Origin: Sulfuriferula sp.
GTDB lineage: Bacteria > Pseudomonadota > Gammaproteobacteria > Burkholderiales > Sulfuriferulaceae
DNA length: 64,000 nt
Assembly (NCBI GenBank): GCA_013140765.1
Contig: JABFSE010000003.1
Coordinates: 1-64,000 of the forward strand
Direction of reading: 5' to 3'
Below are positions 9,508-19,150 of the stretch, piece after piece (position 1 is the first letter of the stretch; each line of letters opens with the position of its first letter). A model generated the notes under the pieces. It did not search any database. It saw only the letters and a list, made by a program, of their open reading frames with translations, and was not told the DNA's origin. A program made the translations under genes and the position numbers.

Positions 9508-10237
9508 CCCAGCCGTCAAACCACCACGTTCACTCTTATCAGCCACTGGCAAGGCGATAGGCGATTTCGCCATGATACGCAACGGCGACCGCATATTGCT
9601 AGGCTTGTCAGGCGGCAAAGACTCGCTATCACTATTGCATATTTTGCTGGATTTACAAAAACGCGCACCGATTAAATTTGAACTTGCCGCATGTACAGTG
9701 GATCCGCAATCCGACGAATACGACCCATCAGTACTCAAGCCGTATCTAGCAGCACTCAACGTACCGTATTTCTTTGAAAGCCAGGCTATCATCGAATCCG
9801 CCAAAACCAACATGACGGGCGATTCCTACTGCGCCTATTGTTCGCGTATGCGCCGTGGCATACTCTACCGCGTGGCGCGTGAACAAAAATACAACGTGCT
9901 GGCATTAGGGCAACACTTGGATGATTTTGCCGAAACCTTTATGCTGTCGGCTTTTTTTGGCGGCAAACTACGCACCATGCAAGCGCATTACACCAACGAC
10001 GCAGGCGACGTGCGCATCATCCGCCCATTAGCTTATGCCCGCGAACGTCAGACGGCAGATTTTGCCCGCAACGCGCAACTGCCCGTGGTGTTTGAAAACT
10101 GCCCTGCGTGCTTTAGCAAACCGCAACAACGGCAAAGCATCAAACTCATGCTGGCAGATCAAGAAAAATCCCACTCCAAATTATTCGCCAGCCTGCTCAC
10201 TACCATGCGCCCGTTAATGGGCACAATAGGGGCATAA
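9500..10237 (+). CDS. ttcA: TtcA-family tRNA 2-thiolation enzyme
   Basis: PP-loop ATPase of 245 residues. In TtcA this activity thiolates C32 of certain tRNAs using an Fe-S cluster. The PP-loop GLSGGKDSLSLLH is near residue 38. The CXXC pairs CAYC (about 116) and CPAC (about 204) match the two-CXXC layout of the family. The protein is shorter than E. coli TtcA (about 311) and the motif contexts differ, so a paralogous TtcA-like function is possible. ATG 9500 overlaps the msbA stop by 8 nt and is preferred over the 9467 start. Confidence 0.8.
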   Translation: MNNPAVKPPRSLLSATGKAIGDFAMIRNGDRILLGLSGGKDSLSLLHILLDLQKRAPIKFELAACTVDPQSDEYDPSVLKPYLAALNVPYFFESQAIIESAKTNMTGDSYCAYCSRMRRGILYRVAREQKYNVLALGQHLDDFAETFMLSAFFGGKLRTMQAHYTNDAGDVRIIRPLAYARERQTADFARNAQLPVVFENCPACFSKPQQRQSIKLMLADQEKSHSKLFASLLTTMRPLMGTIGA

Positions 10238-10242
10238 TCACC

Positions 10243-10902
10243 ATGTTCAGCTGGCACGCGATTACTAATTTAGCGAGTTTTAGCGTGATTACACCAGTCG
10301 CATTAGTCATCACCCTGTGGCTATGGCTAGGGCACGCATGGCGTTTAAGTGTGTGGTGGCTAGGCTTATTTACCGCAGGAATGGCGATAGTGGTCGTCAG
10401 CAAAATCACTTTTATTGGCTGGGGTATAGGCTATCGCGACTATGATTTTACGGGGTTTAGTGGGCATGTTGTCCGCGCCACGGCAATAGCGCCTGTGTTA
10501 CTCTACCTTATCAGCCAACGCGCCGCGCCCACTTTGCGTAATCTCGCTGTCGTCACGGGGTATGGCTTTGCTGTACTGATTGCCATATCACGCGTTGTCG
10601 TCCGCGCACACTCGCCGTCAGAATCCATCATGGGCTGGGTGTTGGGCGCGATTATCAGTGCGTGGATGATATATTTGCTACACCATACCCCCGCCATACG
10701 CATACGACACTGGCTAATCAGCCTGTTATTAGCGTGCCTATTGTGGCTGTCTTACTTATATGCAACACCCACACCGACACAACGCTGGATTACCCAAGTT
10801 GCGCTCTATTTATCGGGGCATGATAGACCCTATATCCGCGTCACTTGGCAACTCGCGCCCAAATCATGGCGCGGGACTAAACCCAGTGACACCGAAATCT
10901 AG
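10243..10902 (+). CDS. PAP2-like membrane phosphatase, divergent
   Basis: Polytopic membrane protein of 219 residues with about five or six hydrophobic helices. It shows degenerate PAP2 motifs: FSGH in place of PSGH near residue 73, and SRVVVRAHSPSE near residue 124, where the usual final Asp is Glu. The first PAP2 motif (K-X6-RP) is not recognisable. It probably acts, if at all, on a lipid or isoprenoid phosphate at the membrane. It starts 5 nt after the ttcA-like gene and converges on hslU. Confidence 0.6.
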   Translation: MFSWHAITNLASFSVITPVALVITLWLWLGHAWRLSVWWLGLFTAGMAIVVVSKITFIGWGIGYRDYDFTGFSGHVVRATAIAPVLLYLISQRAAPTLRNLAVVTGYGFAVLIAISRVVVRAHSPSESIMGWVLGAIISAWMIYLLHHTPAIRIRHWLISLLLACLLWLSYLYATPTPTQRWITQVALYLSGHDRPYIRVTWQLAPKSWRGTKPSDTEI

Positions 10903-10920
10903 CGAGACTGGAATTTGGCA

Positions 10921-12264
10921 TTACAGCACATAGCGAGCCAAATCCTCAGTCACTGCCACATATTGCAACCGCGCATTGACAAAATCCACATCTATCTGCA
11001 CAGGCTCAGTTTGGTAGGCGTGCGCGTCAAACGACACCGTTTCCAACAGTCGTTCCATCACCGTATGTAAACGTCGCGCACCTATGTTTTCGGTGGTTTC
11101 ATTCACGTGAAAAGCAATTTCAGCTAAACGATGTATGCCCTCAGCGGTAAAATTAAGCGTGACCCCCTCGGTCGCTAACAGGGCTTGATATTGGCGCGTC
11201 AAACAAGCATCAGTCGCCGTTAAAATCGCCTCAAAATCAGTCACGGATAATGAGCTCAACTCCACTCTGATGGGGAAACGTCCTTGTAACTCAGGTATCA
11301 AATCCGATGGCTTAGCCAGATGAAACGCACCGCTGGCAATAAATAAAATATGGTCGGTTTTCACCATACCGTATTTCGTCGTCACTGTTGTGCCTTCTAC
11401 CAGCGGCAATAAGTCGCGTTGCACACCTTGCCGCGACACCTCGCCGCTACCGCCCTCGTTGCGGCTAGTGATTTTGTCGATTTCATCCAGAAACACAATG
11501 CCGTTTTGTTCAACGCTAATCAACGCCCGCTGCTTAATATCTTCTTCATTCACCATGCTGGCGGCTTCTTCTTCCACCAGCAATTTCAACGCATCAGCGA
11601 TTTTCAATTTACGCGTTTTGCGCGGACGATTGCCCATGTTCTGGAACATATCCTGAATCTGACTGGTTAAATCTTCCATCCCCGGCGGCGCAAAAATCTG
11701 TGCGGTAGCTTGCCCACCTGCCACATCAATGTCTATTTCCTTATCGTTCAATTGCCCTTCACGCAGCATCTTGCGGAATTTTTGCCGCGTACTGCTATCT
11801 TCGGGCTTATCCGTCGTCGCTACCCCCAAGCTATGCGCGACATCACGCGCAGGCGGCAACAGCGCATCGAGCACACGCTCCTCGGCCGCGTCTTCGGCAC
11901 GTATTTTAACTTGAGCCATTTCCAGCTCACGCAGATCTTTAATCGCGATTTCCATCAAATCGCGAATAATGGAATCCACATCACGCCCAACATAACCCAC
12001 CTCAGTGAATTTCGTCGCTTCTATTTTAATAAAAGGCGCATTCGACACGCGCGCCAAACGCCGCGCGATTTCAGTTTTGCCTACACCAGTAGGCCCTATC
12101 ATCAGTATATTTTTAGGCGTAATTTCGTGGCGCAACGGTTCATCGACTTGCGAGCGCCGCCAACGATTGCGTAACGCCACCGCTACCGCACGTTTAGCCG
12201 CTTCCTGCCCAATAATATGTTTGTCGAGTTCGCTGACGATAGCTTGAGGGGTCATAACAGACAT
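10921..12264 (-). CDS. hslU: ATP-dependent protease ATPase subunit HslU
   Basis: AAA+ unfoldase of the HslUV (ClpYQ) protease, 447 residues, cytosolic. It begins with the typical [17 protein letters not shown]. Walker A is [15 protein letters not shown] (about 57) and Walker B FLDEIDKI. The I-domain lies between them, and a [11 protein letters not shown] sensor-2 region is present. The gene follows hslV with a 3-bp gap, so the two are co-transcribed from the heat-shock-like promoter upstream of hslV. Confidence 0.97.
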   Translation of the reverse strand: MSVMTPQAIVSELDKHIIGQEAAKRAVAVALRNRWRRSQVDEPLRHEITPKNILMIGPTGVGKTEIARRLARVSNAPFIKIEATKFTEVGYVGRDVDSIIRDLMEIAIKDLRELEMAQVKIRAEDAAEERVLDALLPPARDVAHSLGVATTDKPEDSSTRQKFRKMLREGQLNDKEIDIDVAGGQATAQIFAPPGMEDLTSQIQDMFQNMGNRPRKTRKLKIADALKLLVEEEAASMVNEEDIKQRALISVEQNGIVFLDEIDKITSRNEGGSGEVSRQGVQRDLLPLVEGTTVTTKYGMVKTDHILFIASGAFHLAKPSDLIPELQGRFPIRVELSSLSVTDFEAILTATDACLTRQYQALLATEGVTLNFTAEGIHRLAEIAFHVNETTENIGARRLHTVMERLLETVSFDAHAYQTEPVQIDVDFVNARLQYVAVTEDLARYVL

Positions 12265-12267
12265 GGT

Positions 12268-12804
12268 TTATTCCAACACTTCAATAAGGTGATTGTGATT
12301 AGTGTATATGCAAATATCGCCCGCAATGGTCAACGATTTGGCAACGATTTCCTGCGGCGACAAATCCGTATTTTCTAACAAACCACGCGCCGCCGATTGC
12401 GCGTAAGCCCCGCCGCTACCAATAGCGACGATGCCATATTCAGGCTCCAGCACATCGCCATTGCCCGTAATAATCAACGAATGTTCCCTATCAGCTACCG
12501 CTAACATCGCCTCCAAACGACGCAAAGCGCGATCACTACGCCAGTCTTTTGCCAACTCAACCGCCGAACGCAATAAATTCCCCTGATGCTTATCGAGCTT
12601 GGCTTCAAATCGCTCAAACAAAGTGAACGCATCCGCCGTACCGCCCGCAAACCCAGCTAAAATCTGCCCTTGATGAATACGCCGTATCTTACGCGCCGTA
12701 CTCTTAATGACAATACTACCCAACGTCACCTGCCCATCGCCGCCTAGCGCAACCTGATTTCCCCGCCGCACCGACAAAATAGTCGTCCCACGATATTGTT
12801 CCAT
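12268..12804 (-). CDS. hslV: ATP-dependent protease subunit HslV
   Basis: Proteolytic subunit of HslUV, 178 residues, related to proteasome beta subunits. After removal of the short N-terminal MEQYRG, the new N-terminal Thr (TTILSVRRG) is the nucleophile. GDGQVTLG and [11 protein letters not shown] are family segments. It is the first gene of hslVU and lies 30 nt downstream of a sigma-32-like -10 element. Confidence 0.97.
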   Translation of the reverse strand: MEQYRGTTILSVRRGNQVALGGDGQVTLGSIVIKSTARKIRRIHQGQILAGFAGGTADAFTLFERFEAKLDKHQGNLLRSAVELAKDWRSDRALRRLEAMLAVADREHSLIITGNGDVLEPEYGIVAIGSGGAYAQSAARGLLENTDLSPQEIVAKSLTIAGDICIYTNHNHLIEVLE

Positions 12805-12833
12805 AACCTAGACCAATGAAAAGAATAGCAGGT

Positions 12834-12861
12834 AGATGAGGATAGCCAGATGAATATCAAG
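12834..12861 (-). promoter_or_regulatory. Sigma-32-like heat-shock promoter of hslVU
   Basis: On the minus strand the sequence reads CTTGATA, 13 nt, CCTCATCT. The sigma-32 consensus is CTTGAAA with CCCCATNT at 11-16 nt. Six of seven -35 bases and all but one of the fixed -10 bases match. The -10 ends 30 nt before the hslV ATG. hslVU is a classic sigma-32 operon in enterobacteria. Seen in sequence, not tested. Confidence 0.6.
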
Positions 12862-12910
12862 ATGCGTGTCGTCGAAAATACGCCTGATGCTGGTCAGGTA
12901 GTTTTGATTG

Positions 12911-13198
12911 CTAGAGACTTTGCTTTTGATGACGTATAGCCAGTATAGTGGCTTGTTCACCATCAAAATAATAACGTGCCACATAGCTGCTATCACTAAA
13001 GTCTATTGTCCATTCTCGGTACTGCGCTGGCATGTCTTCAATGAGACGACCTATCTGTGGTTGCAATGCTAGCAGCTGCAGGGATTTTACGATGGCTTCT
13101 GCCGCACGCTGGGCGGCTAGTGGATTTTTTGGTCGTAAAAATTCCCGTAATCGTTGCAAGTCGCGAATGGCATTAGCGGTATAAATTACTTGTGGCAT
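12911..13198 (-). CDS. ParE/RelE-superfamily toxin
   Basis: Toxin of 95 residues. It begins with the ParE-like pattern QVIYTANAIRDLQRLREFL, then QIGRLIEDMPAQYREW, and ends with VARYYFDGEQATILAIRHQKQS, the typical last beta strands of the fold. Its start overlaps the antitoxin end by 13 nt. ParE toxins poison gyrase and RelE toxins cut mRNA; the sequence resembles ParE more, but the target is not decided. It sits between the AddA-like gene and hslV. Confidence 0.82.
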   Translation of the reverse strand: MPQVIYTANAIRDLQRLREFLRPKNPLAAQRAAEAIVKSLQLLALQPQIGRLIEDMPAQYREWTIDFSDSSYVARYYFDGEQATILAIRHQKQSL

Positions 13199-13482
13199 AC
13201 AGGTGCGGGAAGCTCATTATCTTTGCCCCAACTATCCAGCCAGTTATTCACTTCTACCGCTGTCGCGTGCAATCCCGTTTGTTGGTATTCCTCCCACGCT
13301 TGGACTGTATCCCGCCGAAAAGCCTCGCGTTTTTCTTCCCGATGAATGTATTGGCTTATCGCCTCGCGCATCACCCAATGCGCAGAACGGTGACGCACTT
13401 CCGCCACATTGTCTAGGCGCATACGTGTTTGTGCATCGAGTTTTACTGAGACAGTCTTGGCGGCTATGTGCGGCTGAGGCAT
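13186..13482 (-). CDS. Ribbon-helix-helix antitoxin, CopG/ParD-like
   Basis: Antitoxin of 98 residues from ATG 13482. The N-terminal ribbon-helix-helix is TVSVKLDAQTRMRLDNVAEV followed by RSAHWVMREAISQYI. The C-terminal part, rich in charged residues, should wrap the toxin. A GTG at 13515 would lengthen it, but ATG 13482 is preceded by AATGAGAGAGATGACACC, a better ribosome-binding site. The neighbouring inverted repeat at 13517-13543 is a candidate autoregulatory operator. Confidence 0.82.
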   Translation of the reverse strand: MPQPHIAAKTVSVKLDAQTRMRLDNVAEVRHRSAHWVMREAISQYIHREEKREAFRRDTVQAWEEYQQTGLHATAVEVNNWLDSWGKDNELPAPVCHK

Positions 13483-13516
13483 GGTGTCATCTCTCTCATT
13501 AAGAATAGGTGTCACT

Positions 13517-13543
13517 TTAACATACCTGCAAGCGGTGTGTTAA
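13517..13543. promoter_or_regulatory. Inverted repeat upstream of the ParD-like antitoxin
   Basis: TTAACA (13517-13522) and TGTTAA (13538-13543) form an interrupted palindrome 35-61 bp before the antitoxin ATG. RHH antitoxins usually bind such repeats with their toxin to repress the operon. Candidate operator only. Confidence 0.4.
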
Positions 13544-13567
13544 AAATCAAAACGCAACAACTACGAA

Positions 13568-16500
13568 CTAAACAGCGATCAATTCCCCCGCCGCCGTTAT
13601 CAGTCCGCAATATATTTTATGCGTTGGGTAACAGCTTTGCATGGCATCGCGGTATTCGTTGAGCTGTGGTTGATGGCGAGTGATGAGTGCGTCTGCACTG
13701 GTTTGTTGGTCGGTTTTATAATCGAGCACCCATATTTCTTGCGCGAAAATAACTAAGCGGTCTATGCGGTGCAGGCTACCATCTGCGCGTAGGTAAGCGT
13801 ACTCGTTGTGAGCGGTTTGATAGTGTGCGGGGTCAAAAAAGCGTTGTAAGTGCGCTTGTTGAGTAATCTCACGGGCGCATATCAGTGCTGCTTCGTAGCC
13901 TTGCTGTGTACCGTAGCGGTTATGCAATGCCTTATCTGTACTGGTTTGTGGCGGCGTGATGGCGGCTAATAGTGCGTGTACCAGCTTGCCATAGCGGGTC
14001 GCGGCATTGTCGTCGGTTATCGTGCGTGTGCCGATAGGATAAACTGACCGCATGGCGGCGGGCAAACTGACAGGCGTAGCGACTGCCTGTGTTACGGGCG
14101 CACTAACGGGGCGATTTTCCAAGCTATCACCGTGGCTAATCGGCGCATCTGTTACACCGCCTAAACCTTGGCTAATCAGCTCATGCCAGCCACCTGTTCG
14201 CCGACTGGCTATGCCTGACACCATCAGCACTTGACGAGCACGAGTCATGGCGACGTAGAGCAAATTGTAATCTTCGCGTTGATGGTGCGTTGCGTCTAAG
14301 GCTAAATAGCCTTGTTGGTAGTCAGCCGTTTCACTTTGCGTGGTCATCAATGAAAAATGGCTAGGGCGTGCCGCACCTAGCGGCCAATCCAACAACACGC
14401 GATAGCTATCAGCGGGTGTTTGCCGTGCGCCCACATCGAGCAACCAGACCACGGGGGCTTCCAAGCCTTTCGCGCCGTGGATGGTGTGGATGGTGACAGT
14501 ATCACCAACATCGGTCATGCCCACTTCGGGCGCACTTTCGCTGTCGTCAGCTAATGCCCGCACTTCGTACAAAAACCGCGCCAAGCTGGGGTAACGCCCG
14601 CCCGAAACGCTCAATGCCAAGGATAATAATTCAGTCAAATTGCTGGTTATTTGTTTTACTTTGGCGACAGGTGCGGCGGCTTGATAGCGGGCAATTAAAT
14701 TAGCTTCAAAATAAATCCTATCTAACACATCATGCACAGGCAAGCTATTGGCGTATTGCAACCAGCTACTCAACAAGGCAAGCGCACGCGCTAATGCAGG
14801 CGAATCTGCCTGTTGCTGTAAGGTTTCCCACCACGAAGTAGGTGCAATGCGTGCTTGGCGTAGCTGAATTAAATCGTCGTCACTGCACGCAAAAATAGGC
14901 GAGCGCAACACTTGTGCTAGGGCTAAATCCAAATTGGGCGTGGATAGCCATTGCAATAGCATCAGCACATCTTGCGCTTCTATACTTGCCAATAAACCCG
15001 TGCGGCTTGCGCTGATATAGGGAATGCGAGCGCGAGTGAGTGCGCGCTCATAGTGGTGGAGTTGGGTGCGACTACGGACTAGTATCATAATGTCAGCGTA
15101 GCGCAATAAGCGCGTCGTGCCGTTATCGTCTATGACCCAGTGCCCGACCATGGCGTTAATATGCTGTGCTAATTGTTGCGCTTCCAATTCACGGGCGTGC
15201 GTTTCATTTTCTTCTCGCCGCGCTTGTTGCAATGGGTTGCGTAGCGACGGGGCTAGATGAATTTCCGCTTCAGGTGTACTCACCAGCGGTAGCACTTCGA
15301 TACGTCCAGGGCGATGCGTTTCATACACCGCATGCGACTGAAACAAAGGGTAATCAACGATAGGCGCAAACGTCGCATTCAGCCCCGTGATAACCGTATG
15401 GCTACTGCGCCGCGTGTGATTTTGCTGTAAATAATGTGCGCCGTGCGTTTGCAGATAAGCCCGCGCCAAATCAAACAGCCCCGCCTCCGCGCCGCGAAAT
15501 CGGTAAATAGATTGCTTGGGATCGCCCACCAAAAAAACCTTGGGCATGGTGCTAGAAGTACGCGCTGACTCAAACCATGACTGTAAAATCTGCCACTGTA
15601 TGGGATTGGTATCTTGAAACTCATCCAACAAAATCTGCTGATAGCGGGCATCCAGCTTCATTTGTATGTATTCGGCATCGTCAGAATTGAGCAGTAGTTG
15701 CGCGACCTGCCATTCCACATCAGCAAAATCCAGCACCCGCGCTTCGCGTTTCGCCGCTTGATATTGCGCCAATAACGCCACGCCGACATTGAGCGCATTA
15801 GCGTTGAAGCGATAGCTGGCTTGCGCTAAACGCTGTTGATGCACGGCAATCAAGCGCGAACCAAGATACTCATGCAGTTGTAGCATCTTGTCCTGCATCG
15901 CCGCACCCAGCCGCTTTTCCTGCGCGGTGCTGGCTTTCATGCTGTACAACTCACCTTTACCCGTCAAAATAATTTGGTGTAATTGCAAATAACGCTGCTC
16001 GGTTGTTAGCGTTGCGCTTAAGGTGACGATAATGGCATCAGCACGCTTTTGCGTGGTAGCGGTATTCAAGCCCAATAGCCGCGCATATTCATACAGGTCA
16101 GTGATAAATTGCGTATCTGCCAACAATGCCGCCGCCACATCGGCATCGACATCCACACCAATTTGCGCCTGCAAATTATCCAGCGCATAACCTAATGGGT
16201 CGGCCTCGCCTGCGCTATAAGCCCACCATTCGCTACGCCGGTGAATAAAATTGTTAAGCAATTTACGGCTATTGAATAGCCCTAGCTGGGCAATGAGATT
16301 TTGCATGGCGGCGGCTGTGGCATCGTCCGCATTTTGCATCCAGTGTTGCGTCAGCTGCGCCCAAGCCTGATTAAGATACGGTCGTGTTTGTTCCGCAAGT
16401 TCCAGCCCCATCAAGCCTGATGACAGCGGTGCGCGTTGGATAATATCTAAAAACCAAGCATGAAAAGTGCTGATGGTAACACTGGGCTGGGCAGTGAGCA

Positions 16501-16822
16501 CGGTTTCAAACAGTCCGCGAGCTTGTGCTAGTTTGGCATCCAGCTGCAATTCGTCAACGGCGCGTTCACGTAAAAACTGACGCACAACATCATCTTCCGC
16601 CGTCGCGCATAGTCGCAACCAATCGTCCAGCCGCGCCCGCATTTCCCGCGCGGCTTTACGGGTAAACGTAATCGCCAATATCTCGCCAGGCGCAATACCA
16701 TCGAGCAATAAACGCACGATACGCGATACCAGTAGCCAAGTTTTACCGCTACCCGCGCACGCCTCAACAACAACTGAATGCTGCGGCGCAAGCGCGGTTT
16801 GATTAAAAGAATTAACGTCCAT
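13568..16822 (-). CDS. UvrD-type helicase with C-terminal PD-(D/E)XK nuclease, AddA-like
   Basis: DNA helicase/nuclease of 1084 residues. Walker A is ACAGSGKTWLL (about 22-32), motif Ia AITFTRKAAREM, motif II LLDEFQDTNPIQ (about 396), motif III GDPKQSIYRFRGAE, and motif VI LLYVAMTRARQVL. The C-terminus carries HRIDRLV...WVLDYKTD (about 1020-1040), a PD-(D/E)XK nuclease core as in AddA. AddA normally works with AddB in double-strand break repair, but no AddB is encoded in this window. The start overlaps the upstream TPR gene by 11 nt, so it ends a long co-directional run. Confidence 0.85.
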   Translation of the reverse strand: MDVNSFNQTALAPQHSVVVEACAGSGKTWLLVSRIVRLLLDGIAPGEILAITFTRKAAREMRARLDDWLRLCATAEDDVVRQFLRERAVDELQLDAKLAQARGLFETVLTAQPSVTISTFHAWFLDIIQRAPLSSGLMGLELAEQTRPYLNQAWAQLTQHWMQNADDATAAAMQNLIAQLGLFNSRKLLNNFIHRRSEWWAYSAGEADPLGYALDNLQAQIGVDVDADVAAALLADTQFITDLYEYARLLGLNTATTQKRADAIIVTLSATLTTEQRYLQLHQIILTGKGELYSMKASTAQEKRLGAAMQDKMLQLHEYLGSRLIAVHQQRLAQASYRFNANALNVGVALLAQYQAAKREARVLDFADVEWQVAQLLLNSDDAEYIQMKLDARYQQILLDEFQDTNPIQWQILQSWFESARTSSTMPKVFLVGDPKQSIYRFRGAEAGLFDLARAYLQTHGAHYLQQNHTRRSSHTVITGLNATFAPIVDYPLFQSHAVYETHRPGRIEVLPLVSTPEAEIHLAPSLRNPLQQARREENETHARELEAQQLAQHINAMVGHWVIDDNGTTRLLRYADIMILVRSRTQLHHYERALTRARIPYISASRTGLLASIEAQDVLMLLQWLSTPNLDLALAQVLRSPIFACSDDDLIQLRQARIAPTSWWETLQQQADSPALARALALLSSWLQYANSLPVHDVLDRIYFEANLIARYQAAAPVAKVKQITSNLTELLSLALSVSGGRYPSLARFLYEVRALADDSESAPEVGMTDVGDTVTIHTIHGAKGLEAPVVWLLDVGARQTPADSYRVLLDWPLGAARPSHFSLMTTQSETADYQQGYLALDATHHQREDYNLLYVAMTRARQVLMVSGIASRRTGGWHELISQGLGGVTDAPISHGDSLENRPVSAPVTQAVATPVSLPAAMRSVYPIGTRTITDDNAATRYGKLVHALLAAITPPQTSTDKALHNRYGTQQGYEAALICAREITQQAHLQRFFDPAHYQTAHNEYAYLRADGSLHRIDRLVIFAQEIWVLDYKTDQQTSADALITRHQPQLNEYRDAMQSCYPTHKIYCGLITAAGELIAV

Positions 16823-19118
16823 TCGCCATGAGTTGTTTTGCTTTCGCGCAAGCGGCGGCGTGGTCTAATTCGCACACAGCTTGCAACGCAGGCATAGCCT
16901 CAGCGCGACGATTCAAGCCCACGAGCAACATGCCCTTGCTTAACTGGGCTTTAGGATTATTGGGTGCGAGTTGCACCGCGCGTTCATAATCAGCCAATGC
17001 CGCATCGTTATGCACTAACGCCGACTGCACCGCACCCCGCACGATATACAGCGGCGCGACGTTGGGTTGCAGGCTGACGGCGCGGTTGAGCAGATTTAAC
17101 GCTGATTCATAATGTGTGCCGCCAATTTCTAAGGTGGCGAGTTTAACCAGCGCATCAGGATAATTAGGGTTAATCGCCAACGCCGCTTGCAAATCGCGTG
17201 CCGCGCTGTCTTTATCACCTTGTATTAAAGCGAGATAACCTCGATTGTAATACGCTTCGGCTGATTTCGGGGCGAGTTGCAAGGCGTAATTCATATCTGC
17301 CAGCGCGGCGACAAATTGCTGTTGTTGTGCATAAATCACGCCTCGATTGATATAGGCTTGGGCGTTATTGGCATCTAATTGCAACGCATGATTGACATCA
17401 TCCAACGCACGGTCAAACTGCCCAAGTGCCGCGTAGCTCAAACTGCGATTCAAGTAAGCATCCGCCGCATTAGGCATGAGTGCAATAGCACGGTCGTAAT
17501 CAACAATACTGTCTGCCACACGCCCAAGCTGAAATTTCAAATAGCCACGATTCAATATCGGGTCACGATAATTATCACGCGCGGCGATGGCTTTGTCGTA
17601 ATAACTAAATGCCTCATCAGCACGCCCTTGCAACATACGGATGACACCCATATTGAAATTCACGTCTTCGGATTTGGGGTTGATACGCAAGGCAGTGGCT
17701 AAATTATTTTCAGCATCGGTCATTTGATGCGCCTGCATATAGGCATAACCGAGGTTGTTATAAGCGCGTTCCGCCCCGATATGACTGGTGTCAGTATCTT
17801 TGGCGGCGGCATCAGTCCACAGTTTAATCGTGCTAGAAAACGTCTCTATCCGCCCCCAAGCCAGCGTTGCAAACACAGCGCATAACAATATCACGCCGAC
17901 CTGTTTAAGCCGCGTATCGAGCACACCGATTAAACCCACTATCAACAATGGCAACGTCATAAACCACAAATAGCTACGGTACAACACAAACGGCTCTTGC
18001 AAGCGCACCGTTGCCAGCTCAGTAAAAAACAACAACCAAGGTGCGAGCAAGGCAAAACCTATCAGCCCGCGTTGCCCGCCTTTACGTAACCAGTGAAAGG
18101 CGATAACGGGATAAATTAGGAAAGCAACAAAGCCTATTATTTCAGGCAAGCTCAGTATTTGCGTAGGAAAATGTTGACGCAAATCTATCGCCAACCAATT
18201 CGGTGCAGGTATCAGCCACACCAACAAGTATTTGAAATACAAATAAGCCTGCGAAATAACGCTCAACGCATAGACATGCTCAGGCATCACGCCGCCACGG
18301 TTTTCAGCCATTTGCGCCAACATCGCTTGCGCGTAGATTTCGTAAGGAGCGCCGAGCACGCCTTTGCTACGTAAAATAACAAACACGCCGACCAGCGCAA
18401 AACCGACATAAACGCCCCAATAGCGACGCGCAATATCACGCATAGATGCGCCCTGCCATATCGACAACAGCACTGCCACAGCAGGCAACATCACGCTGTG
18501 CTCTTTAGAAAACACGGCGAAGAAGTAACACACCACAGCCGCCACCAACCAGCGTTTACCGTGTTCGCGGCTAATTCCTTCAAGATAACACCATAGCGCG
18601 GCAACGCTAAACAAAGTTGCCATGATAATGCTGCGCTCAACCAAATACGCCACGCCATACACGGCGACAGGATGAATAGCAAAAATCAACGCCAGCGCAA
18701 AAGCACTAAAACTAGCGGCGCGTGCGCCTACATTTGCCAAGCTAATCATGCGCTGAAAAAACAAAAACAGCAGGCTGGCAGTGACGCCATGCAAGATAAT
18801 GTTACCCCAACGCAACGCGCTAACATCCATGCCGAACCACTGGTAAGTCCAGCCAAAACTGGCATACGCTAACCAGCGCAAATCCAAATGAAACAGCGAC
18901 GTGCCGTAAGCATGTAAATTAGCCGCAGTAAAAAACGGCACATCGTCAAATACCAATGGATAATTGACACTACGCCCATACAACACCGCGATGGCGGCAA
19001 ATAACAACACCATAGACAAGATGCCAGCCCGTATCACGGGGCGCGACAGCCATGCGCTGACTGATTCGACAGGCGTAAACTTTTGATAATTAGCGAGCGG
19101 ATCGTAGTGGTCTTGCAT
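16812..19118 (-). CDS. Multi-span membrane protein with C-terminal TPR repeats, TMTC-like
   Basis: Large protein of 768 residues. The first ~430 residues contain about ten to twelve hydrophobic helices of the kind seen in PMT/TMTC-like glycosyltransferase-fold proteins. The rest is a series of about nine 34-residue TPR units with motifs such as AYNNLGYAYMQ, AYLNRSLSYAALGQFDRAL and AYYNRGYLALIQGDK. An early acidic FDDVPFF loop resembles the metal/sugar-binding loop of that superfamily. The substrate is unknown. I prefer M3 (19118) because AAAGG sits 8 nt before it. It overlaps the AddA-like gene by 11 nt. Confidence 0.75.
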   Translation of the reverse strand: MQDHYDPLANYQKFTPVESVSAWLSRPVIRAGILSMVLLFAAIAVLYGRSVNYPLVFDDVPFFTAANLHAYGTSLFHLDLRWLAYASFGWTYQWFGMDVSALRWGNIILHGVTASLLFLFFQRMISLANVGARAASFSAFALALIFAIHPVAVYGVAYLVERSIIMATLFSVAALWCYLEGISREHGKRWLVAAVVCYFFAVFSKEHSVMLPAVAVLLSIWQGASMRDIARRYWGVYVGFALVGVFVILRSKGVLGAPYEIYAQAMLAQMAENRGGVMPEHVYALSVISQAYLYFKYLLVWLIPAPNWLAIDLRQHFPTQILSLPEIIGFVAFLIYPVIAFHWLRKGGQRGLIGFALLAPWLLFFTELATVRLQEPFVLYRSYLWFMTLPLLIVGLIGVLDTRLKQVGVILLCAVFATLAWGRIETFSSTIKLWTDAAAKDTDTSHIGAERAYNNLGYAYMQAHQMTDAENNLATALRINPKSEDVNFNMGVIRMLQGRADEAFSYYDKAIAARDNYRDPILNRGYLKFQLGRVADSIVDYDRAIALMPNAADAYLNRSLSYAALGQFDRALDDVNHALQLDANNAQAYINRGVIYAQQQQFVAALADMNYALQLAPKSAEAYYNRGYLALIQGDKDSAARDLQAALAINPNYPDALVKLATLEIGGTHYESALNLLNRAVSLQPNVAPLYIVRGAVQSALVHNDAALADYERAVQLAPNNPKAQLSKGMLLVGLNRRAEAMPALQAVCELDHAAACAKAKQLMANGR

Positions 19119-19150
19119 AGACATTGCCTTTGGCGATTGCGGTTAAAAGA

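Noticed and set aside
12808-12996. 62-codon minus-strand ORF overlapping the ParE-like toxin and reaching hslV
   Set aside because: It is out of frame with the toxin, covers the heat-shock-like promoter, and has no recognisable features.
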